A DNA stretch of 64,000 bases from positions 6,324,001 through 6,388,000 of the forward strand of contig NZ_BAAAWE010000001.1 in the NCBI RefSeq assembly GCF_039534915.1. The letters run 5' to 3'. Of the stretch, positions 43,424 through 50,933 are shown one piece after another; the stretch's first letter is position 1, and each line of letters begins with the position of its first letter. The notes under the pieces are model-generated. The model searched no databases. It saw nothing but the letters and a program-made list of their open reading frames with translations, and was not told where the DNA came from. This stretch comes from Streptomyces roseofulvus. Its GTDB lineage: Bacteria > Actinomycetota > Actinomycetes > Streptomycetales > Streptomycetaceae. The position numbers and the translations under genes are program-made.

Positions 43424-43560
43424 GTGGGCACGGAACGGCGCCGCTTGCCGGGCCCAGGCTTCTGCGCCTGAACCCGCACCCCGTGCACGAGGCCGTACCG
43501 GTGCGGGTCCAGGCTCGGGGCGCGGAGGCACCGCTGAGGGTGCCGTTCCGTTGTGCCCAC
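43424..43560. repeat. Multi-stem inverted structure (cloverleaf-like)
   Basis: A closing stem pairs GTGGGCAC-GGAACGGC (43424-43439) with GCCGTTCC...GTGCCCAC (43542-43560), leaving a 3-nt bulge. Inside are hairpins CAGGC/GCCTG (43455-43470), ACCCGCACC/GGTGCGGGT (43472-43508) and GCGG/CCGC (43522-43534). It could be a structured RNA or a cruciform. Confidence 0.6.
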
Positions 43561-43602
43561 CCTCCCCCAAGCTCTCGGCTTCGCTCGAGCAGGGGGGACC
43601 CC
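43561..43602. repeat. C-tract/G-tract hairpin element, dispersed Streptomyces type
   Basis: CCTCCCCC is followed by GCTC...GAGC arms around CTTCG and then a G-tract and a C-tract. From memory, near-identical sequence recurs between genes in many Streptomyces chromosomes; this is not verified here. It may act as a terminator for the ABC operon or for allR. Confidence 0.5.
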
Positions 43603-43679
43603 CATCGCCCCAGCGGAACGATCGCCCACAACGAAACGGCGGCGGCGCCGGGCGCAGGCCGCGGTGGTGCGGGCGGGGC

Positions 43680-44486
43680 CTACGCCTGGCCGTTCGCCGT
43701 CGTGTTGGTGAGGGCCGTGGAGAGTTCTCGGGCCACCTGCTGAAGGATGGGGACGATCTTCTCCGTGGCCGCCTCCGTCACCCGCCCCGCCGGGCCCGAG
43801 ATGGAGATGGCCGCCGCCGTGGGGGAGTCGGGGACGGAGACCGCGAGGCAGCGGACCCCTATCTCCTGCTCGTTGTCGTCGACCGCGTACCCCGTCTCGC
43901 GGACCGCCGCGAGCGCCGCCAGGAAGCCGTCCGGCGTGGTGATGGTCTTCTCGGTGGCGGCCGGCATCCCGGTCCGGGAGAGCAGGGCGCGCACCTCGTC
44001 GTCCGGGGTGTGCGCCAGCAGCGCCTTGCCGACGCCGGTGGAGTGCGGCAGCACCCGGCGGCCGACCTCGGTGAACATGCGCATGGAGTGCTTGGACGGC
44101 ACCTGGGCGACGTACACGATCTCGTCGCCGTCGAGCAGCGCCATGTTCGCCGTCTCGCCGGTCTCCTCGACGAGCCGCGCCAGATAGGGGCGGGCCCAGG
44201 TGCCGAGCAGCCGGGAGGCGGACTCGCCGAGGCGGATGAGGCGGGGGCCGAGCGCGTACCGACGGTTGGGCTGCTGGCGGACGTAACCGCAGGCGACCAG
44301 GGTGCGCATGAGACGGTGGATGGTGGGCAGCGGAAGTCCGCTGCTGGCGGAGAGCTCGCTCAGCCCGACCTCGCCCCCGGCGTCGGCCATCCGTTCCAGG
44401 AGATCGAAGGCGCGCTCGAGGGACTGGACGCCGCCGCTCGCGGCGGGCTTGGCGGCGTCGGTGGTGCTGGCGCTGGACGTCGGCAC
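43680..44486 (-). CDS. allR: IclR-family repressor of the allantoin pathway
   Basis: A 268-residue IclR-family protein. The N-terminal winged helix is SLERAFDLLERMADAGGEVGLSELSASSGLPLPTIHRLMRTL; the C-terminal effector domain includes ETGETANMALLDGDEIVYVAQ and the DNEQEIGVRCLAVSVPD strand region. It is adjacent to and divergent from allantoinase-allantoicase, the arrangement of S. coelicolor AllR, which represses allantoin-pathway genes until an intermediate such as allantoate or glyoxylate binds. GTG 44486 is preferred (AAAGGA 8 nt upstream) over a TTG at 44516. Paired type-A palindromes upstream suggest autoregulation, and matching sites occur at gcl, hyi, aceB and allB. Confidence 0.92.
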   Translation of the reverse strand: MPTSSASTTDAAKPAASGGVQSLERAFDLLERMADAGGEVGLSELSASSGLPLPTIHRLMRTLVACGYVRQQPNRRYALGPRLIRLGESASRLLGTWARPYLARLVEETGETANMALLDGDEIVYVAQVPSKHSMRMFTEVGRRVLPHSTGVGKALLAHTPDDEVRALLSRTGMPAATEKTITTPDGFLAALAAVRETGYAVDDNEQEIGVRCLAVSVPDSPTAAAISISGPAGRVTEAATEKIVPILQQVARELSTALTNTTANGQA

Positions 44487-44649
44487 GTCAACGGTCCTTT
44501 CGGGGCAGGCGGGCAAGGCAGCAGCCTACCGGTCCGCCGCGCCGGGCACCGTGTGCGGGGCCTGGCGTCCGGGCCGGTCAGCGGGGTGTTTGTCCGTTGT
44601 CGGCGGCTGCTCCGCAGGATCTGGACGACCCCGCCTGTGCGGAGATACC

Positions 44650-44685
44650 TTCTACTCTACGAAATTCGCATTCCACTTTGTGGAA
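44650..44685. promoter_or_regulatory. Tandem type-A operators upstream of allR
   Basis: TTCTACTCTACGAAA (44650-44664) and TTCCACTTTGTGGAA (44671-44685, perfect 6-bp arms) start 21 bp apart, the same phasing as at gcl and hyi. They lie ~165 bp from the allR start; TAGAGT on the minus strand inside the first site could be a -10 box. Confidence 0.7.
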
Positions 44686-44730
44686 ACGTCTAAGGCGGTT
44701 CCGCGGAGGGACGGCCGACCGGGTGGGCCC

Positions 44731-44760
44731 TTGACGGGCATCTCGTCCCGGCCGCAGACT
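44731..44760 (+). promoter_or_regulatory. allB promoter (-35 TTGACG, -10 CAGACT)
   Basis: TTGACG (44731-44736) and CAGACT (44755-44760) are 18 bp apart and end 2 bp before the operators at 44763. An alternative using TTGAAA (44776-44781) as -35 would give a leaderless message, since the ATG is at 44814. Confidence 0.55.
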
Positions 44761-44762
44761 CC

Positions 44763-44795
44763 TTCAACAGTTCGTTGAAATTCTGCTTCGTGGAA
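44763..44795. promoter_or_regulatory. Type-B plus type-A operators of allB
   Basis: TTCAACAGTTCGTTGAA (44763-44779) is followed by TTCTGCTTCGTGGAA (44781-44795). Their centres are 17 bp apart, the same order and spacing as in the aceB promoter read in the direction of transcription. Confidence 0.7.
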
Positions 44796-44813
44796 GCGGA
44801 ACGGGAAAGGGGC

Positions 44814-46151
44814 ATGGTGGACGTCAACCTGGTACTGCGCTCGACACGGGTCATCACCCCGGAGGGCACGCGGCCGGCGGCCATCGCCGTCTCGGGCGGG
44901 ACGATCGCGGCGGTGCTGCCGTACGAGGCCGAGGTTCCCGCCGGTGCCCGACTGGAGGACGTCGGCGACGACGTCGTCCTGCCGGGCCTCGTCGACTCGC
45001 ACGTCCATGTGAACGACCCGGGCCGCACCGAGTGGGAGGGCTTCTGGACCGCCACCCGCGCGGCCGCCGCCGGCGGCATCACCACCATCGTGGACATGCC
45101 GCTCAACTCGCTGCCGCCCACGACGACGGTGGAGAACCTGCGGGTCAAGCAGGACGTCGCCCGGACGAAGGCCCACGTCGACGTCGGCTTCTGGGGCGGC
45201 GCCCTGCCGGACAACGTCAAGGACCTGCGCCCGCTGCACGACGCCGGCGTCTACGGCTTCAAGTGCTTCCTCTCGCCGTCGGGCGTGGAGGAGTTCCCCG
45301 AGCTGGACCAGGAGCAGCTGGCGCGGTCGCTCGCGGAGATCGCCGGCTTCGACGGACTGATGATCGTGCACGCCGAGGACCCGCACCACCTCGCGGCGGC
45401 GCCGCAGAAGTCCTCGGAGCAGTACGCCGACTTCCTGGCCTCCCGGCCGCGTGACGCCGAGAACACGGCCATCGCCAACCTGATCGACCAGGCCCGGCGG
45501 CTGAGCGCCCGCGTCCACGTCCTGCACCTGTCCTCCTCGGACGCGCTGCCGCTGATCGCCGCCGCCAAGGCCGACGGCCTCAAGGTGACCGTGGAGTCCT
45601 GTCCGCACTTCCTCACCCTCACCGCCGAGGAGATCCCGGACGGGGCGACCGAGTTCAAGTGCTGCCCGCCGATCCGCGAGGCCGCCAACCAGGACGCCCT
45701 CTGGCAGGGCCTGGCCGACGGCGTGATCGACTGCATCGTGTCGGACCACTCGCCGTCGACGGCCGACCTGAAGACGCCCGACTTCTCCTCCGCCTGGGGC
45801 GGGATCTCCTCGCTGCAGCTCGGACTCCCCGCCATCTGGACCGAGGCCCGCCGCCGCGGCCACTCGCTGGAGGACGTCGTCCGCTGGATGTCCGCCGGCC
45901 CCGCCCGCCTCGCCGGCCTCGACCGCAAGGGCGCCATCGAGGCCGGACGCGACGCCGACTTCGCCGTCGTCGACCCCGACGCCACCTTCACCGTCGACCC
46001 CGTCGAGCTCCAGCACCGCAACCGCATCACCGCCTACGCGGGCAGGACCCTCCACGGCGTGGTCACCTCCACCTGGCTGCGCGGCGAGAAGATCAACGAC
46101 CGCGGCACCCTGGCCGAGCCCTCCGGCCGTCTCCTCGAAAGGAACAACTGA
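44814..46151 (+). CDS. allB: Allantoinase
   Basis: A 445-residue cyclic amidohydrolase that hydrolyses allantoin to allantoate. Metal ligands are visible: DSHVHVNDPG (H63, H65), the carboxylated Lys in VYGFKCFLSPSG (K150), MIVHAEDPH, VLHLSSSD and CIVSDHSPST. These match E. coli AllB in order and spacing. ATG 44814 (AAAGGGG upstream) was chosen over the frame start 44775. It is the first gene of allB-alc, with 3 bp to the allantoicase start. Repression by AllR through the sites directly upstream is expected. Confidence 0.96.
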   Translation: MVDVNLVLRSTRVITPEGTRPAAIAVSGGTIAAVLPYEAEVPAGARLEDVGDDVVLPGLVDSHVHVNDPGRTEWEGFWTATRAAAAGGITTIVDMPLNSLPPTTTVENLRVKQDVARTKAHVDVGFWGGALPDNVKDLRPLHDAGVYGFKCFLSPSGVEEFPELDQEQLARSLAEIAGFDGLMIVHAEDPHHLAAAPQKSSEQYADFLASRPRDAENTAIANLIDQARRLSARVHVLHLSSSDALPLIAAAKADGLKVTVESCPHFLTLTAEEIPDGATEFKCCPPIREAANQDALWQGLADGVIDCIVSDHSPSTADLKTPDFSSAWGGISSLQLGLPAIWTEARRRGHSLEDVVRWMSAGPARLAGLDRKGAIEAGRDADFAVVDPDATFTVDPVELQHRNRITAYAGRTLHGVVTSTWLRGEKINDRGTLAEPSGRLLERNN

Positions 46152-46154
46152 CCC

Positions 46155-47273
46155 GTGAGCACCGGCATACCCTCCTTCACCGGCGACGCCAGCCCGTACG
46201 GCGGCGGCGACCCGTACGCCGACTACCGCACGGCCGAGTTCCCCTTCACCCAGTACGCGGACCTCGCCGACCGCCGCCTCGGCGCCGGCGTCATCGCCGC
46301 CAACGACGAGTTCTTCGCCGAGCGCGAGAACCTGCTGAAGCCCGAGCCCGCCGAGTTCGACCCCGAGCACTTCGGCCACAAGGGCAAGATCATGGACGGC
46401 TGGGAGACCCGCCGCCGGCGCGGCGTCTCCGCCGCCGAGCCGCACCCCACCGCCGAGGACCACGACTGGGCGCTCGTCCGGCTCGGCGCGCCCGGCGTGA
46501 TCCGCGGCATCGTCGTCGACACCGCCCACTTCCGCGGCAACTACCCGCAGGCCGTCTCCGTCGAGGCCACCTCCGTACCCGGCTCGCCCTCGCCCGAGGA
46601 CCTGCTCGCCGACGACGTGAAGTGGACGACCCTCGTCCCGCGCACCGCCATCGGCGGCCACGCGGCGAACGGCTTCGCCGTCGACGTCGAGCAGCGCTTC
46701 ACCCACCTCCGCGTCAACCAGCACCCGGACGGCGGCATCGCCCGCCTCCGCGTGTACGGCGAGGTCGCCCCCGACCCGGCGTGGCTGGCCGTCCTCGGCA
46801 CCTTCGACCTCGCCGCCCTGGAGAACGGCGGCCAGGTCGAGGACGCCTCCGACCGCTTCTACTCGCCGGCCACCAACACCATCCAGCCCGGCCGCTCCCG
46901 CAAGATGGACGACGGCTGGGAGACCCGCCGCCGCCGCGACAAGGGCAACGACTGGATCCGCTACGCGCTCGCCGCCGAGTCCGAGATCCGCGCCGTCGAG
47001 ATCGACACCGCCTACCTCAAGGGCAACAGCGCCGGCTGGGCCGCGCTCTCCGTCGCCGCCGAGGGCTCCGACGACTGGACCGAGATCCTGCCCCGGACCC
47101 GGCTCCAGCCCGACACCAACCACCGCTTCGTGCTCGACACGCCCGCGGTCGGCTCCCGGGTGCGGATCGACATCTACCCGGACGGCGGCATCTCCCGCCT
47201 CCGCCTCTTCGGCTCCCTCACCGAGACGGGCGCCGCCCGCCTCACCGCCCGCCACCAGGAACTCGGCGGCTGA
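46155..47273 (+). CDS. alc: Allantoicase
   Basis: A 372-residue allantoicase (allantoate amidinohydrolase type that releases urea), giving ureidoglycolate. The protein is an internal duplication of two jelly-roll-like halves: MDGWETRRRRG near residue 79 is repeated as MDDGWETRRRRDKGNDW near residue 250, and VDTAHFRGNYP near residue 115 as IDTAYLKGNSAGW near residue 280. GTG 46155 follows allB by 3 bp, so the genes are coupled. A urea-releasing allantoicase means that a ureidoglycolate lyase is needed for glyoxylate; none is in the window. An intrinsic terminator with a long T-tract follows. Confidence 0.96.
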   Translation: MSTGIPSFTGDASPYGGGDPYADYRTAEFPFTQYADLADRRLGAGVIAANDEFFAERENLLKPEPAEFDPEHFGHKGKIMDGWETRRRRGVSAAEPHPTAEDHDWALVRLGAPGVIRGIVVDTAHFRGNYPQAVSVEATSVPGSPSPEDLLADDVKWTTLVPRTAIGGHAANGFAVDVEQRFTHLRVNQHPDGGIARLRVYGEVAPDPAWLAVLGTFDLAALENGGQVEDASDRFYSPATNTIQPGRSRKMDDGWETRRRRDKGNDWIRYALAAESEIRAVEIDTAYLKGNSAGWAALSVAAEGSDDWTEILPRTRLQPDTNHRFVLDTPAVGSRVRIDIYPDGGISRLRLFGSLTETGAARLTARHQELGG

Positions 47274-47357
47274 CGGGGAGCCCGTACGACTCGGGGGCGC
47301 GGCCGGCCGACACCGACCGGCCCCTGACCGGGCGGGTACGACACCCCGCCCGGCCAC

Positions 47358-47404
47358 GAGGGCGCACCGACCCGACAGCACCGGTGCGCCCTCTGCATTT
47401 TTTT
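47358..47404 (+). terminator. Intrinsic terminator of allB-alc
   Basis: GAGGGCGCACCG (47358-47369) and CGGTGCGCCCTC (47382-47393) pair perfectly over a 12-nt loop and are followed by TGCATTTTTTT. It is the clearest factor-independent terminator in the window. Confidence 0.92.
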
Positions 47405-47626
47405 GGGCTCGGTTCGCCTCCGGGGCGCTTCATGCCGGGCTCACGGGCCCGACCGTGCTCGCCTCCCTCGTTCCTCGGGAGGCTCCGCGCGCTCGGACCC
47501 GTTCCCCCGGCGCGCCCCTTCGGCTCACTCGCCGGCCGAGCCGGGCGAGGCTCAGCCCGTCGGGTGAAGCCCGGCCCCTCGGGCGAGGCCGGGCCCGGGT
47601 CACCAGGCTCAGCCCCCCGCCCCCCG
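47405..47626. other. Gene-free spacer between alc and the convergent SDR gene
   Basis: About 220 bp of low-complexity GC-rich sequence. Small hairpins such as CCTCCC/GGGAGG near 47464-47484 and a repeated GGGCGAGGC (near 47546 and 47582) are visible. I see no gene. It may contain the terminator of the SDR gene. Confidence 0.5.
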
Positions 47627-48376
47627 TCAGGCCGCGTGGCCGCCGTCGACCGACAGTTCGGCGCCCGTCACATAGCGGCCCTCCGGGCCCGCCAGGTAGG
47701 CGACGGCGGCGGCGACCTCGTCCGGGGTGCCGAAGCGGCCGAGTGCGGTCATGGCCGCCTGGGCCTCCGCGTACGGGCCGTCCGCCGGGTTGAGGTCGGT
47801 GTCGACCGGGCCCGGGTGGACGATGTTCGCGGTGATCCGGCGTCCGCCGAGCTCCCGCGCCAGGGCCCGCGTCAGGCCCACCAGGGCCGACTTGCTCAGG
47901 GTGTAGAGGGTGCCGCCGGGGCCCGGCACGCGCCGGGTCATGCAGGTGCCGATCGTGACGATCCTGCCGCCGTCCGGGAGCCGCTCCGCCGCCGCCTGGG
48001 AGGCGAGGAAGGTGGCCCGGACGTTCACCGCGAGCACGCGGTCCACGTCGGCCAGGGTCAGCTCGCCCAGCGGGCCGAGGACGCCGATGCCGACGTTGTT
48101 CACCAGGACGTCGAGCCGGCCCAGGTCGTCCGCCGCCCGGTGCACCACGCCCGCCGCCTCCCCGGCGTCGCCCGCGTCCGCGCGCAGCGGCAGGGCGCGC
48201 CGACCGGTCGCCTCGATGCGGGCCGCGACCTCCTTGGCCGCCGCCTCGTCCCGTACATAGGTGAAGGCCACGTCGGCGCCCTCCCGGGCCAGCCGGACCG
48301 CCGTCGCCGCGCCGATGCCGCGGCTGCCGCCCGTCACCAGCACCGCCGTCCCGTTCATCGCGTTCCTCGTGGACAT
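47627..48376 (-). CDS. SDR-family NAD(P)-dependent oxidoreductase
   Basis: A 249-residue classical short-chain dehydrogenase. The cofactor motif is VLVTGGSRGIGAATAVRLA near residue 12, NNVG (VLVNNVGIGV) near residue 90, and the catalytic Ser-Tyr-Lys set is in the GTCMTRR...GTLYTLSKSALVGL region, where Tyr and Lys are in YTLSK; the Ser position appears as Thr/Cys (IGTCM), which is slightly unusual. The C-terminal YVTGAELSVDGGHAA is the FabG-like ending. The Arg-rich cofactor loop suggests NADPH. ATG 48376 has AAGGAGG 11 nt upstream. The substrate is unknown. It is divergent from the DHFR-like gene. Confidence 0.92.
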   Translation of the reverse strand: MSTRNAMNGTAVLVTGGSRGIGAATAVRLAREGADVAFTYVRDEAAAKEVAARIEATGRRALPLRADAGDAGEAAGVVHRAADDLGRLDVLVNNVGIGVLGPLGELTLADVDRVLAVNVRATFLASQAAAERLPDGGRIVTIGTCMTRRVPGPGGTLYTLSKSALVGLTRALARELGGRRITANIVHPGPVDTDLNPADGPYAEAQAAMTALGRFGTPDEVAAAVAYLAGPEGRYVTGAELSVDGGHAA

Positions 48377-48551
48377 CGCTCCCCGCCTCCTTGAGATCAC
48401 ACAACTGGTTGCGGATTCAAGGAAAGCGGGGGCGGGGAGCCGCCGCTGGCGGCCATCGGACACCGAGTTCGGCGCGCACCGATGAGTTGCGGTGCCGGGC
48501 CGGGTCGATACGGATGGGAGAAGACGTTCCGCGGACCGAAAGGCAACCGTC

Positions 48552-49163
48552 ATGGCCACCCTCAGCCTCACCCAGTTCCTCACCCTCGACGGCGTCTACC
48601 AGGCCCCCGGCGGCCCTGACGAGGACCGCAGCGGCGGCTTCGAGCACGGCGGCTGGTCCGTGCCCTTCGGCGACGAGGACTTCGGCCGGCACATCGACGG
48701 GATCTTCTCCCGTCCCACCGCCTTCCTCCTCGGCCGCCGCACCTACGAGATCTTCGCGGGGTACTGGCCGAAGCACGACGACCCGGCCGACCCGGTCGCG
48801 AGCAAGCTCAACGCCCTGCCCAAGTACGTCGCCACCACCACCCTCGACTCCGCCGACTGGGCCCACACGACCCTGCTGCGCGGCGACGTCGTCGAGGAGG
48901 TCGGCGCGCTCAAGGAGCGCCTGGACGGCGAGATCCAGATGCACGGCAGCGGCGGTCTCGCCCGCACCCTCCTCGCCCACGACCTGATCGACACCCTCCA
49001 TCTGCACGTCTTCCCGGTCGTCCTCGGCACCGGCCACCGCCTCTTCACCGAGGGGGCCCGGCCGACCGCCTTCCGGCTCACCGGGGCCGTCGTCACCAGC
49101 ACCGGCGTCGCCCTCCACACGTACGAGCGCGCGGGCCGCCCCACGTACGGCAGTTACGCCTGA
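48552..49163 (+). CDS. Dihydrofolate reductase-like protein (RibD C-terminal family)
   Basis: A 203-residue protein of the DHFR/RibD_C fold: TLSLTQFLTLDGVYQAPGG at the start, FLLGRRTYEIFAGYW near residue 58, then MHGSGGLARTLLAHDLIDTLHLHVFPVVLGTGHRLF. These are features of the family of stand-alone RibD-C-like reductases widespread in actinobacteria, which are probably NADPH-dependent but whose substrates are mostly unknown. It is not a true folate DHFR. ATG 48552 was chosen over 48492 because the upstream 20 residues are non-conserved. It is divergent from the SDR gene, and the two may share a regulator. Confidence 0.87.
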   Translation: MATLSLTQFLTLDGVYQAPGGPDEDRSGGFEHGGWSVPFGDEDFGRHIDGIFSRPTAFLLGRRTYEIFAGYWPKHDDPADPVASKLNALPKYVATTTLDSADWAHTTLLRGDVVEEVGALKERLDGEIQMHGSGGLARTLLAHDLIDTLHLHVFPVVLGTGHRLFTEGARPTAFRLTGAVVTSTGVALHTYERAGRPTYGSYA

Positions 49164-49267
49164 GAAAAGGGTGTAGTCGCCACCGGCTTCGCCGGGTACG
49201 GTGAGCGTCCCGCGTGCGAGCCGCCGAAGTCTCCACCCCTTCCGAAGAGTTGGAGACCCGTACCGAC

Positions 49268-50206
49268 ATGGCCGCTTCGTCCGCTTCGCCGTACGCCGGA
49301 TCCGTCCCCCTCGGCGCCCGGCGCCGCGCCTGGCTCACCGACCTTCCGCTGCTGCTCGTCGCCGTGTTCTGGGGCGGCAGCTATCTCGCGGCCAAGGGCA
49401 TCACCACCGGCCACACCGTCGTCGCCGTCCTGGTGCTGCGGTTCGCGCTGGTGGTGCCCGTCCTGGTCGCCGCCGGGTGGAAGGGCCTGCGGGCCCTGAC
49501 CGGCGCGCAGTGGCGCGGCGCCGCCCTGCTCGGCGGGATCCTCGCCGGGATCTTCCTCCTGGAGACCTACGGGGTCGTCCACACCTCGGCCACCAACGCG
49601 GGCCTGATCATCAGCCTCACCATGATCTTCACCCCGCTCGCCGAGGCCGCCGTCACCCGGACGCGGCCCTCGCGGGGCTTCCTCGGCGCCGCCGGGCTCT
49701 CGGTCGCCGGCGTCGTGCTGCTCACCCAGGGCGCCGGGTTCACCACCCCGTCCCCCGGCGACCTGCTGATCCTGCTCGCGGCGGTCGCCCGGACCGTCCA
49801 CGTCCTCGCGATGGCCCGGATCAAGGCCGTCCGGTCGGCCGACTCGCTCTCCCTGACCACCGTCCAGCTCGGCACCGCCGTCCTCGTCTTCGCCGCCCTC
49901 GCCGCGGCCGGCGGCGGCACCACCCCCTGGGCCGCCGCGCTCGACTTCGGCCCCCGCGAGTGGGCCGGGCTCCTCTTCCTCTCCGTCTTCTGCACCCTCT
50001 TCGCGTTCTTCGTGCAGATGTGGGCCGTCCGCCGCACCTCCGCCTCCCGGGTCAGCCTGCTGCTCGGCACCGAACCGCTGTGGGCCGCCCTCGCCGGCAT
50101 CGCCCTGGCCGGCGACCGGCCCGGCGTCCTCGGCCTCGCGGGCGCCGTCCTGGTCCTCGCCGGCACCGCCTGGGGCCGCCGCGGTGCCGACGCCGCCGAT
50201 CGATAG
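49268..50206 (+). CDS. EamA/DMT-superfamily transporter
   Basis: A 312-residue membrane protein with ten hydrophobic segments arranged as two EamA repeats (about residues 20-145 and 155-300). The first helix reads LLLVAVFWGGSYLAAKG, with the family WGxxxxxxK pattern, and LETYGVVHTSATNAGLI lies in the first repeat. DMT exporters move metabolites or amino acids out of the cell; substrate unknown. ATG 49268 gives a normal N-terminus; the frame also opens at GTG 49214. It is followed within 10 bp by a small membrane-protein reading frame. Confidence 0.87.
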   Translation: MAASSASPYAGSVPLGARRRAWLTDLPLLLVAVFWGGSYLAAKGITTGHTVVAVLVLRFALVVPVLVAAGWKGLRALTGAQWRGAALLGGILAGIFLLETYGVVHTSATNAGLIISLTMIFTPLAEAAVTRTRPSRGFLGAAGLSVAGVVLLTQGAGFTTPSPGDLLILLAAVARTVHVLAMARIKAVRSADSLSLTTVQLGTAVLVFAALAAAGGGTTPWAAALDFGPREWAGLLFLSVFCTLFAFFVQMWAVRRTSASRVSLLLGTEPLWAALAGIALAGDRPGVLGLAGAVLVLAGTAWGRRGADAADR

Positions 50207-50215
50207 GTTCTGTCC

Positions 50216-50556
50216 ATGCCGAGCAATGCCCCGCCGCCCCCGAGTCCCCGCTGCTCGCCCGCGCCCGCCGCACGCAGGCGTGGGGCCTCGGCCTCCTCGC
50301 CGTCGCCGGCCTCCTCTGGGCCTGGTTCGCCGTCCTCCTCGTCACCCCGTACGGCGAGGACGGCGACGAGTGCCCCGCGCTGATCGCCAGCGAGTACGCC
50401 CACGCCGACGACTGCGTCGAAGCGCGCGACTGGCCGCTCCTCGTCGCCCTGCTCGGCGGCTCGGTGCCGTGCGCCGCCCTGGGCGCCGGACTCAGCGCGA
50501 GCGGCGGCGCCCAGCGCCGGCTCGCCGAACACCTCGACACCGCCCCCCGCGGCTAG
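50216..50556 (+). pseudogene. Small membrane protein, apparent frameshift near its start
   Basis: From about 50242 to 50556 one frame reads as a credible small membrane protein: ESPLLARARRTQAW, a first helix (GLGLLAVAGLLWAWFAVLLV), a Cys-containing loop (GDECPALIASEYAHADDCVEA) and a second helix (LLVALLGGSVPCAALGAGL). This frame has no ATG or GTG near its beginning. An ATG with good spacing at 50216 is in another frame and would join it if the C-run at 50237-50241 had one more C, giving MPSNAPPPPESPLL. I infer either a recent frameshift or a base-calling error in a homopolymer. Function unknown. Confidence 0.5.
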
Positions 50557-50564
50557 CCACCGGC

Positions 50565-50789
50565 TCAGGACCTCTTCTCGACCCGGTCCGAGACGATCAT
50601 CAGGACCAGGCCGAGCACGGCGACCACGATGTTCGCGAAGACCTCGCGGCCTTCCAGGAACCCCACGTGCTCGGTCAGGAAGCGCGTCGCGCCCATGAAC
50701 GAGAACCAGCCGTCCGTCAGCTCCCGCACCACACCGCAGACCCCGAAGACGGTGAGCAGGAAGCCGGTCACCTCAAGAAATCTCCTCAT
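50565..50789 (-). CDS. Small hydrophobic protein, 74 aa
   Basis: A 74-residue protein with two probable membrane helices (FLEVTGFLLTVFGVCGVV and FANIVVAVLGLVLMIVS) around a short loop, ending in a basic tail (DRVEKRS). I do not recognise a family. ATG 50789 is preceded on the minus strand by a Pro/Arg-rich frame that looks non-coding. It is convergent with the frameshifted small membrane protein and divergent from the histidine kinase at 50934. It is too small to assign a role; the two-helix layout recalls small accessory membrane proteins. Confidence 0.6.
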   Translation of the reverse strand: MRRFLEVTGFLLTVFGVCGVVRELTDGWFSFMGATRFLTEHVGFLEGREVFANIVVAVLGLVLMIVSDRVEKRS

Positions 50790-50933
50790 GCGGCGATCAT
50801 GGGCGCGCCGCCCGGCCGGCCGCGTCGGCCGCCGGTCGACCGCCCCGCGACCGAAGTATCGACCCGCGCGACTTCGGTCGCGGACGGGCGCCGCGGACCG
50901 GTGCGCCGGGGCCCCGCTGCGTACATTGCGGAT

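Larger units (their letters stand above)
43180..43679. other. 500-bp gene-free stretch rich in repeats and stem-loops
   Basis: No ORF here has convincing coding bias. The left part holds ~90-bp direct repeats, the middle a multi-stem inverted structure (43424-43560), and the right part a C/G-rich hairpin element (about 43561-43602). It separates two convergent units, the ABC exporter and allR. Confidence 0.7.
44487..44813. promoter_or_regulatory. allR-allB divergent control region
   Basis: The 327-bp gap contains two separate operator groups (44650-44685 and 44763-44795) and a promoter for allB, listed separately. No small ORF is credible. Confidence 0.75.

Noticed and set aside
43424..43560. 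tRNA or other standard RNA gene
   Set aside because: The fold is cloverleaf-like, but stems are longer than in tRNA, there is no recognisable anticodon arm or T-loop sequence, and no CCA-like 3' end.
47405..47626. Hidden gene between alc and the SDR
   Set aside because: Frames crossing this stretch are Pro/Arg-rich, lack a ribosome-binding site and do not show the third-position bias of neighbouring genes.
48380..48420. CAAC-TG-GTTG sequence before the SDR gene as a specific operator
   Set aside because: Arms are only four bases and no matching site was found elsewhere in the window; too weak to list as a feature.
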